A DNA stretch of 9,062 nt, taken from contig JAHZIZ010000058.1 of the NCBI GenBank assembly GCA_022601215.1, positions 1-9,062 of the forward strand. The letters are read 5' to 3'. The position numbers were made by a program, and so were the translations under genes. This DNA is from Bacteroidota bacterium. Lineage in GTDB: Bacteria > Bacteroidota > Bacteroidia > Flavobacteriales > Flavobacteriaceae. Below, in pieces: positions 1-6,114 of the stretch. The notes under the pieces were generated by a model, which was not told the origin of the DNA, did not search any database, and saw only the letters and a program-made list of their open reading frames with translations. Within the stretch, counting starts at the first letter, position 1, and each line of letters starts with the position of its first letter.

Positions 1-25
1 GGCACTTGCCAAGACATTTTTATTA

Positions 26-61
26 TTTGGAATAATCCCAAATTTTAGGAATTATTCCAAA
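26..61. repeat. Imperfect inverted repeat upstream of the exonuclease gene
   Basis: The arms at 26-39 (TTTGGAATAATCCC) and 48-61 (GGAATTATTCCAAA) pair over 13 of 14 positions around an 8-nt AT-rich loop. The stem is mostly A-T and is followed by a T-rich but interrupted stretch. It could be the terminator of a gene lying left of the window or a dyad operator near the promoter of the following gene; the sequence does not decide. I see no supportable coding sequence in positions 1-102. Confidence 0.45.
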
Positions 62-102
62 TTTGTAAATTTATTTTTACTTTAGCATTTCAGAATAAAA
101 AA

Positions 103-1482
103 ATGAACCATACCCTTTTTGCTATTATTGATGTTGAAACTACTGGTGGTGGAATGAACGGCAATCGTATTACTGAAATCTGTATCGTAATACTCCGAGG
201 CGCATCCATTGTTGACAAATTCACCACATTGGTAAATCCGGACAAGTATATTCCTAGGCAGATTACTGCGCTTACTGGAATCGACAATGAGTTGGTGGAA
301 AATGCCCCAAGATTTTATGAAGTAGCCGAAAAGATAAATGAGATGACAAGAGATACCATTTTTGTCGCTCACAATGTTAATTTCGATTACAATGTGCTAA
401 GAAATGAACTAAAAAATGTGGGAATAAACTTTACACGAAAAAAGCTCTGTACAGTTCGATTGTCACGGAAACTAATTCCTGGTCTAGCATCGTATAGCCT
501 AGGAAAACTTTGTGCCTCTGTGAATATTCCACTTAACAATCGCCATCGTGCAGAAGGAGATACAGATGCTACTGTTATCTTATTCCAAAGACTATTAACA
601 CTTGACCTAACCGGGGAGATAATGTCATCATTTTTACATGTCAAATCCAAAGAAGCTACTCTACCGCCCCACTTATCAAGTGATCAGGTATTCCAATTGC
701 CAGAAACAGCTGGTGTTTATTTATTTAAAGATAGAGATCAAAAAGTAATTTATGTAGGCAAGGCCAAGGATATAAAAAAACGAGTCTTATCTCATATTTA
801 CGGAAAAAACACTAAAGAATATACATTATGTCAAGAAACACATCATATTGATTACGAGCTGACAGGAAATGAATTGACCGCTTTACTACTGGAAGCAGAT
901 TATATTCAGAAATACCACCCAAAACACAATCGCGCTCAAAAACGCCCGGCATACGCCTACCAAATTATTTCATACATTAATAGAAGAGGCATCATACAAT
1001 TGGGAATTAGCAAAACTCGATCTTTAAATGATTCGCTACTTACTAGTTATAGCCTCTCCGAGGCAACAGAGAAGCTCAGTGAGCTTTGCGAAACACACCA
1101 TCTCTGTCCTCGTTATTGCGGACTTCAAAGTAAAGTTGAAAAGTGCTCCCACTATCGCATTCAGAATTGCGAAGGAATTTGTGAAAAAAAAGAAACTGTA
1201 GAAAACTACAACAAAAAGGTAACGGCTGCAATTCGGTCTTTAGAGGATGCCAAACCAACGTACCTTATTAAGGAAAAAGGAAGAGATATTGACGAAACCG
1301 CCTTTATCTTTATACAAGAAGGAAGTTATTGTGGGTTTGGATTTATAAACGACAATGTTTCCATTTCAAATCCTGAGGAATGCAAAAACTATCTTATTCA
1401 AAAGATGGCCTCGTATCATACACACAAAATCATTAAAAGTTATTTAAAAAAACAAGGAGAACAGAATGTGGTTTATTTTTAA
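103..1482 (+). CDS. DnaQ-like exonuclease fused to UvrC-type GIY-YIG nuclease domain
   Basis: A 459-residue predicted cytoplasmic nuclease. Residues 5-165 form a DEDDh 3'-5' exonuclease domain like DNA polymerase III epsilon: Exo I has D10 and E12 (IIDVETTG), Exo II has N93-F94-D95 after VAHN, and Exo III is H148-RAEG-D153. Residues 198-280 form a GIY-YIG domain as in the UvrC N-terminus: GVY at 204-206, YVG at 217-219, the likely catalytic R227, and the metal-binding Glu E264 in LLLEADYIQKYHPKHN. A Cys cluster follows (C335, C339, C348, C356, C360). The RNase H-like second incision domain and the HhH region of full UvrC are absent, so at most one UvrC-like incision is expected, as in Cho-type proteins. 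The start is the ATG after an A-rich leader. It is a single gene, converging on tRNA-Gln. A role in DNA repair or lesion processing is inferred from the family; the substrate is unknown. Confidence 0.93.
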   Translation: MNHTLFAIIDVETTGGGMNGNRITEICIVILRGASIVDKFTTLVNPDKYIPRQITALTGIDNELVENAPRFYEVAEKINEMTRDTIFVAHNVNFDYNVLRNELKNVGINFTRKKLCTVRLSRKLIPGLASYSLGKLCASVNIPLNNRHRAEGDTDATVILFQRLLTLDLTGEIMSSFLHVKSKEATLPPHLSSDQVFQLPETAGVYLFKDRDQKVIYVGKAKDIKKRVLSHIYGKNTKEYTLCQETHHIDYELTGNELTALLLEADYIQKYHPKHNRAQKRPAYAYQIISYINRRGIIQLGISKTRSLNDSLLTSYSLSEATEKLSELCETHHLCPRYCGLQSKVEKCSHYRIQNCEGICEKKETVENYNKKVTAAIRSLEDAKPTYLIKEKGRDIDETAFIFIQEGSYCGFGFINDNVSISNPEECKNYLIQKMASYHTHKIIKSYLKKQGEQNVVYF

Positions 1483-1522
1483 AACCGCCTTTTGAAATTC
1501 AAATTTCACGGTATTCCATAAA

Positions 1523-1550
1523 AAAAGTCGCTTCATATGAAGCGACTTTT
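1523..1550. terminator. Bidirectional intrinsic terminator (28-nt perfect palindrome)
   Basis: The sequence is a perfect palindrome centred on CATATG with the core GTCGCTTC/GAAGCGAC, flanked by an A tract on the left and a T tract on the right. Read on the + strand it ends in TTTT. Read on the - strand it ends in a run of six T. It lies between two converging genes, 40 bp after the exonuclease stop and 1 bp after the 3' end of tRNA-Gln, so it can terminate both. The longer T run serves the tRNA direction. Confidence 0.88.
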
Positions 1551-1551
1551 G

Positions 1552-1624
1552 TTGGCCCAATAGGTCTCGAACCTATACTCTTCTGTACCAAAAACAGACG
1601 TGTTACCAATTACACCATAGGCCA
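1552..1624 (-). tRNA. tRNA-Gln (anticodon UUG)
   Basis: A 73-nt cloverleaf can be folded by eye. The acceptor TGGCCTA pairs with TGGGCCA (one G-U), the D stem is GTGT/ACAC, the anticodon stem is TCTGT/ACAGA with loop TTTTGGT giving anticodon TTG at 1591-1589, and the T stem is ATAGG/CCTAT with loop TTCGAGA. The discriminator base is A and CCA is not encoded, as is usual in this phylum. The starting U1-A72 pair is typical of bacterial glutamine tRNAs. It reads CAA codons, and CAG by wobble. It stands alone, with its own promoter upstream and a terminator directly after it. Confidence 0.95.
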
Positions 1625-1642
1625 ATGTTTCAATAACGGATG

Positions 1643-1676
1643 CAAATTTAATACTTTCTTTGACTCACACCAACAA
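1643..1676 (-). promoter_or_regulatory. Promoter of tRNA-Gln
   Basis: On the - strand a TAAATTTG box (1650-1643) fits the Bacteroidota -7 consensus TAnnTTTG exactly. It is preceded by a 20-nt spacer and TTGTTG (1676-1671) as the -33 element. Transcription would begin about 10 nt before the tRNA 5' end. The match in both boxes and the spacing is the best in the window. Confidence 0.8.
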
Positions 1677-1798
1677 TTTTTTATAAAAAAGTGGAATCTT
1701 TAGACAATCAACCATAAAATCCAGTTCTAGTCCTCATTTCCACCCCATATTTTAGAAAAAAAACAACCCCTAAGCATACGTTAATACTTTTTTATCAG

Positions 1799-1826
1799 TT
1801 CCCTTCTCATATTATTAGTAAATTCG
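1799..1826 (+). promoter_or_regulatory. Weak candidate promoter for the GT117-deacetylase pair
   Basis: TAAATTCG at 1819-1826 differs from TAnnTTTG by one base. TTC at 1799-1801, 17 nt upstream, is a poor -33 element. Initiation would fall around 1832, very close to the first ATG at 1838, and would fit the second in-frame ATG at 1847 better. This is offered only because no better match lies between the tRNA and the gene. Confidence 0.3.
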
Positions 1827-1837
1827 CCACAACCAAA

Positions 1838-4800
1838 ATGGAATATATGAGTGACTTCAATTTCAATAAATGGAATAAAATAATTGGATGGTTCGTTTTT
1901 GCTGTCGCATTGCTTACTTATTGGCTTACGGTAGAACCTACCGTTAGTTTTTGGGATGCAGGAGAATACATTACTACAGCAAGTAATTTAGAAGTAGGAC
2001 ATCCCCCTGGGGCACCATTATACCAGTTATTAGGAGCCTTCTTTTCTATTTTTGCTATGGATCCTACCAGCATTGCACTTACCATTAATTTAATGTCGGT
2101 ATTCGCCTCTGCTTTCACGATCCTTTTTATGTTTTGGTCTCTCACCATATTGCTCACAAATGTAGTATCTAAAACAAGTAAACTCAATAAGAATAATACG
2201 ATTGCTATCCTTGGAAGTGCCGCAGTCGGATCCCTAGCCTTCACCTTTACAGACAGTTTCTGGTTTAGTGCAGTAGAAGCGGAAGTCTATGCAGCCGCGG
2301 CTTGTATTATGTCTATTCTTTTTTACTGTGGACTTCGTTGGGAACGGGAAATGTTTACTCCTAGAGGAGATCGTTGGTTGGTCCTAATTGCCTTTGTAGT
2401 GGGACTATCTTTTGGCGTCCACTTTATGGGACTATTAACCATTCCTGCTATTGGATTTCTATACTTCTTTAAAAAATACAAAAAGGTAACGATAAAGAAT
2501 TTCATCATTGCCAATATAGTAACTGTAGCGATACTACTTTTTATATTTAAGTTACTACTACCTATGACATTAAAGTTCTTTAGTGCTTCAGAATTGTTTT
2601 TTGTGAACAGTATTGGGCTACCTTTTAATTCTGGAACTATTATTGCAGGACTTTTATTTATTGCCTTGTTTTATTTCGGTTTGAAGTACACTCGAAACCA
2701 CGGATACGCAATGTACAATACTTTGTTGCTTTGCATCCTTTTTATTTTCATTGGGTTTTCAAGTTGGCTGATGCTTCCTGTGCGTGCCAATGCAGGAACT
2801 GTGATTAATGAAAACAACCCCAACAATGCCCGAGAGTTACTTGCCTATTACAATCGAGAACAGTACCCAGAAACTCATTTGTTTTATGGCCCTCAATTTA
2901 CCGAAACATATGCTGGGTTGGATCCGCAAAATCCGTATAAGGATGACAAACCCAAATATGAGAAAGACCTTAAAAAAGGTAAATATGTAATTGTAAACGA
3001 ATGGAAAAATGCAGGTCAGAACACCGATGATGCTCAGAAAGCATTTCTGCCGCGAATGTGGAGTTTAGAGCACAACGCTAATTATCTAGAACATACTAAT
3101 GGCCTTGAGTTTGGAATTAAAAGACAATACCGCAGTGAAGAACGATTGGTGCAAGAGGTTGCTAAATTTAAACAAGCACATGCCGAAGGCTTAGTAGACG
3201 GTGAAGATTACAATGATTTTTTAACTCAGTTTGGTCCGTTTTTAGACATAAAAAAACCGTCTTCATGGGACAATCTTACCTTTATGTTTCAGCATCAATT
3301 TAGCTATATGTATTGGCGTTACTTCATGTGGAACTTCGCAGGACGACAAAACGACGTACAGGGACAAGGTGGAAACCTAAACGGAAATTGGTTAAGCGGA
3401 ATTAATTTTATAGATGAATGGCGATTAGGATCACAAGATAACCTCCCTAGTGATGTAGCCGAAAGTAAAGCCCGTAACACTTACTATTTCTTACCTTTAT
3501 TAATCGGAATTTTAGGACTCGTATTCCATGCTAAAAATGATAACAAAAGTTTCTGGGTATTACTAGTGTTCTTCTTATTCACTGGTTTGGCTCTTAAAGT
3601 GTACCTCAATGAACGACCCTACGAGCCCAGAGAACGTGATTACGCACTCGTTGGTTCCTTCTATGTCTTCGCCATATGGATTGGATATGGAGTCTATGCC
3701 TTGTACGAAATAGTCAAAGAATATATTAAACCAAAAATTGCCATTCCTGTCGTGCTGGGAGTTACTGTATTAGCAGCGCCGGTATTGTTGGCTACTCAAA
3801 ATTGGGATGACCATGACAGGTCCAATCGCTATACTGCCAATGCCATGGGAAAAATGTATTTAGATTCTTGTGATAAAGATGCAATCCTGTTTACCATCGG
3901 TGATAATGACACCTTTGCGCTGTGGTATCAACAAAACATTGAGCAATACCGCCAGGATGTCCGTATTGTAAATACTAGTCTGTTCCAAACCGATTGGTAT
4001 ATCGATGATATGAAGAAGAAGGCATTTGATAGTGACCCTATCCCTTCTCAGCTCACTCATGACAAATACACCTACGGTACTCGAGATGTAATCGCCTATC
4101 AAGAAACCCGTGAAGACACTTTAGATATTAAAACATGGATGAACTTTGTGGCAAGTGAAAATATGGCCACCAAAGTAGAACTCAACAGCGGACAAATGAT
4201 TAGTTCTTTTCCGTCAAAGGTAATTCGTGTCCCTGTAGATAAGGAAGCTGTACTAAAAAATGGTATTGTACCTCAAAAGGATGCTGATAAAATAGTACCC
4301 TATATTGACATCACTTTAAAAGGAGATTTTGTTTATAAAAATCGATTATTGATGTTAGATATTATAGCCAATAACGATTGGACTCGCCCTATCTATTTCA
4401 GCGGAGGTGCTTTTGGTGATGATGATTATCTATGGATGAAGAACTACCTGCAATTAGATGGTGTGGTCTACAAATTAGTTCCTATTAAAACACCTGTAGA
4501 TCCAAGAAATCCTTTCGACATGGGACGCATTGATACAGAAAAGATGTATGATGTTGTTATGAACTGGAATTGGGGTAACAGTGGTGACCCCTCCGTATAT
4601 CACGACACCGAAACTCGTCGTAACGGAATCACCTATCGAAGTCATATAGCACGACTCGCCGAAACCCTCATCAAAGAAGGCAAAAAAGAAAAGGCGGAAA
4701 AAGTATTAGATCTAGCCATGGAAAAGATGCCAGTTGCTCATTTTGATTACTATTCATTATTGGAACCTTTTGTCCACAATTACTATAAATTAAATAAACC

Positions 4801-5143
4801 AGAAAAAGCAAGAAAGGTCTTTGAAGAAGTGAGTCAGAAACACAAGGAGTTTATTACGTATTATGGAGGATTAGATATCAATGTTAAAGGAAATATGATT
4901 GAAGAAATCTACAGCAAACTCAATCAGTATGAAAGCCTAGTTGAAATTATCTACACCTATGACACTCCTAAATATTATCAGGATCAAAAAACTATTTTCC
5001 TGAATCATTTACAACCCTTTCGAGGCTTCTTTGCCAGATTAGGAATGGATATTGATGAAGAATTTCTTCGAAAAGAGCGTCTGACTGAACAATTTTTAGA
5101 TTCTCTCTTGAAAGATAGCACAGCTCCACAGCCTATAGAATAA
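1838..5143 (+). CDS. DUF2723 / glycosyltransferase family 117 membrane protein
   Basis: A large polytopic inner-membrane protein, 1101 residues, the normal size for this Bacteroidota family. Residues 15-315 carry a series of hydrophobic helices. Between the first two lies the family signature SFWDAGEY (D40, E43) followed by LEVGHPPGAPLYQ, placed like the acidic first-loop motif of GT-C glycosyltransferases. Residues 315-545 are a soluble loop. Four more helices follow (549-652), with the conserved NERPYEPRERDYALVGSF at 591-608. The C-terminal half is soluble, with the conserved NWDDHDRSNRY and GDNDTFALWY stretches and TPR-like helix pairs near 935-1005. Transfer of sugar from a lipid-linked donor to an envelope protein or glycan is inferred from the fold; donor and acceptor are unknown to me. 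The second ATG (1847, giving MSDFNFNKW) may be the true start, since relatives I recall begin that way. The deacetylase follows after one base. Confidence 0.92.
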   Translation: MEYMSDFNFNKWNKIIGWFVFAVALLTYWLTVEPTVSFWDAGEYITTASNLEVGHPPGAPLYQLLGAFFSIFAMDPTSIALTINLMSVFASAFTILFMFWSLTILLTNVVSKTSKLNKNNTIAILGSAAVGSLAFTFTDSFWFSAVEAEVYAAAACIMSILFYCGLRWEREMFTPRGDRWLVLIAFVVGLSFGVHFMGLLTIPAIGFLYFFKKYKKVTIKNFIIANIVTVAILLFIFKLLLPMTLKFFSASELFFVNSIGLPFNSGTIIAGLLFIALFYFGLKYTRNHGYAMYNTLLLCILFIFIGFSSWLMLPVRANAGTVINENNPNNARELLAYYNREQYPETHLFYGPQFTETYAGLDPQNPYKDDKPKYEKDLKKGKYVIVNEWKNAGQNTDDAQKAFLPRMWSLEHNANYLEHTNGLEFGIKRQYRSEERLVQEVAKFKQAHAEGLVDGEDYNDFLTQFGPFLDIKKPSSWDNLTFMFQHQFSYMYWRYFMWNFAGRQNDVQGQGGNLNGNWLSGINFIDEWRLGSQDNLPSDVAESKARNTYYFLPLLIGILGLVFHAKNDNKSFWVLLVFFLFTGLALKVYLNERPYEPRERDYALVGSFYVFAIWIGYGVYALYEIVKEYIKPKIAIPVVLGVTVLAAPVLLATQNWDDHDRSNRYTANAMGKMYLDSCDKDAILFTIGDNDTFALWYQQNIEQYRQDVRIVNTSLFQTDWYIDDMKKKAFDSDPIPSQLTHDKYTYGTRDVIAYQETREDTLDIKTWMNFVASENMATKVELNSGQMISSFPSKVIRVPVDKEAVLKNGIVPQKDADKIVPYIDITLKGDFVYKNRLLMLDIIANNDWTRPIYFSGGAFGDDDYLWMKNYLQLDGVVYKLVPIKTPVDPRNPFDMGRIDTEKMYDVVMNWNWGNSGDPSVYHDTETRRNGITYRSHIARLAETLIKEGKKEKAEKVLDLAMEKMPVAHFDYYSLLEPFVHNYYKLNKPEKARKVFEEVSQKHKEFITYYGGLDINVKGNMIEEIYSKLNQYESLVEIIYTYDTPKYYQDQKTIFLNHLQPFRGFFARLGMDIDEEFLRKERLTEQFLDSLLKDSTAPQPIE

Positions 5144-5144
5144 T

Positions 5145-5774
5145 ATGAAAGCCTATTTGGTAAAAACGCCCAGATTTGTTGCTCGGATGTTTCCGAAACG
5201 AATTTGGGCGTTTCCTAATACGTCCAAAAATATTTATCTCACCTTTGACGATGGCCCCATTCCACAAGTTACGCCTTGGGTCTTGGATGTCTTAAAAGAG
5301 TTTCAAGCCAAAGCCACGTTCTTTTGTATTGGTGATAATATTAAAAAACACCCGAAGGTATTTGAGAAGCTCATTTTCGAAGGGCATAGTGTTGGCAATC
5401 ATACCTTTCATCATCTCAACGGCTGGAAAACGTCCACAACTCAATACCTTAATAATGTGGCGCAAGTGCAACGCTATTTACCCAAAGGACTATTGTTTAG
5501 ACCGCCTTACGGAAAAATCAAATCAAGCCAGGCAAAAGAACTTATTAAAAAAGGATATACCATTGTCATGTGGGATGTTCTCTCTGCAGATTTCGACACT
5601 GACATTTCAGAAGAAAAATGTCTCCACAATGTGTTAAAACATATTAAACCAGGAAGTATTGTAGTATTTCACGATAGTATCAAGGCCGAAAAAAAACTGA
5701 AGTATACGCTTCCTAAGGTCTTGGAATATATTTCGGAAAAGGGATGGAATTGTTGCGCAATTAATGTAGACTAA
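5145..5774 (+). CDS. Polysaccharide deacetylase family protein (CE4, NodB homology)
   Basis: A 209-residue carbohydrate esterase family 4 enzyme, essentially a bare NodB domain. All catalytic motifs are present: TFDDGP with the base D35 and metal ligand D36, H86-TFH-H90 supplying the two metal His ligands, RPPYG with R119, WD at 143-144, and VFHDS with H176. It should remove N- or O-acetyl groups from an acetylated sugar; the substrate is not predictable from sequence. No signal peptide or hydrophobic segment is evident, since the first 30 residues are basic and mixed, so a cytoplasmic or membrane-peripheral site on a glycan precursor is the simplest reading. The ATG lies one base after the GT117 stop (TAATATG), implying co-transcription and coupled translation. 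Its stop codon overlaps that of the convergent thioredoxin-like gene. Confidence 0.93.
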   Translation: MKAYLVKTPRFVARMFPKRIWAFPNTSKNIYLTFDDGPIPQVTPWVLDVLKEFQAKATFFCIGDNIKKHPKVFEKLIFEGHSVGNHTFHHLNGWKTSTTQYLNNVAQVQRYLPKGLLFRPPYGKIKSSQAKELIKKGYTIVMWDVLSADFDTDISEEKCLHNVLKHIKPGSIVVFHDSIKAEKKLKYTLPKVLEYISEKGWNCCAINVD

Positions 5775-6067
5775 ACGTATTCCTGCACGAGACCAATCAA
5801 AGTATTAGCATCTTGCTCCCCACTTTGACGCCATTTCATTTCACCGTTCTTATAAATCATAAGTGTCGGCAATCCCTTCACTCTAAGGGCTTCGGCTAGC
5901 TCGGTATTCTTCTCGACATCAATTTTAATTACACGTGCTTTATCACCTAAGGCTGCGGCCACATCGCGAAGTACCGGATGCATTTCCTTACAAGCCTGAT
6001 CCCATTCTGCATAAAAATCTAACAGCACAGGCACGTGCGTTTCAATTAATTCCCCAAATTTTGACAT
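5771..6067 (-). CDS. Thioredoxin-fold protein lacking the first active-site cysteine
   Basis: A 98-residue single-domain thioredoxin-like protein with no signal peptide, probably cytoplasmic. The fold is clear: VLLDFYAEW leading into the active-site position, KIDVEKN in the middle, the cis-proline loop VKGLPTLMIYKNGE, and a C-terminal helix. Where thioredoxins have WCGPCK this protein has W22-D-Q-A-C26-K, so the N-terminal nucleophilic Cys is replaced by Asp and only the second Cys remains, the only Cys in the protein. Ordinary dithiol-disulfide exchange is therefore not expected. A binding, chaperone-like or monothiol role is an inference. It is the second gene of a (-) strand pair, 43 bp after the metallophosphoesterase, with a possible promoter of its own in the gap. 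Its TAG stop overlaps the deacetylase stop on the other strand. Confidence 0.9.
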   Translation of the reverse strand: MSKFGELIETHVPVLLDFYAEWDQACKEMHPVLRDVAAALGDKARVIKIDVEKNTELAEALRVKGLPTLMIYKNGEMKWRQSGEQDANTLIGLVQEYV

Positions 6068-6088
6068 AGTTTTATCGATTGGATATTA

Positions 6089-6114
6089 CAAATATAACAT
6101 TTCCCGAGAATTAA
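6089..6114 (-). promoter_or_regulatory. Candidate promoter of the thioredoxin-like gene
   Basis: TATATTTG (6096-6089) on the - strand is an exact TAnnTTTG -7 box, 21 nt before the ATG. The -33 element is weak: the nearest candidate is TTA at 6114-6112, 15 nt upstream and overlapping the stop of the preceding gene. The box could let this small gene be expressed apart from the metallophosphoesterase. Confidence 0.42.

Noticed and set aside
1..25. GC-rich GGCACTTGCC at the left edge, possibly the 3' end of a tRNA or a gene
   Set aside because: Only about 16 informative bases are visible. No T-arm, stop codon or CCA context can be confirmed.
63..85. TTG at 63-65 and TACTTTAG at 78-85 as the promoter of the nuclease gene
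   Set aside because: The 12-nt spacer is far below the usual range and the -7 box has a mismatch.
387..650. Open frame on the - strand inside the nuclease gene
   Set aside because: It has no recognisable domain, is fully contained in a gene with intact catalytic motifs, and is a shadow frame.
1691..1743. GTGGAA (1691-1696) and TTCCAC (1738-1743) as a hairpin between the tRNA and the DUF2723 gene
   Set aside because: The arms are only 6 bp and about 40 nt apart, as expected by chance. The rest of 1677-1798 shows no riboswitch or RNA-gene features that I can recognise.
1918..2244. Open - strand frame of 108 codons inside the DUF2723 gene
   Set aside because: It is antisense to a conserved transmembrane region. 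Its composition reflects the complement and no motif is recognisable.
5329..5637. Open + strand frame of 102 codons inside the deacetylase gene
   Set aside because: It overlaps the CE4 motifs in another frame, with no family likeness and no separate start context.
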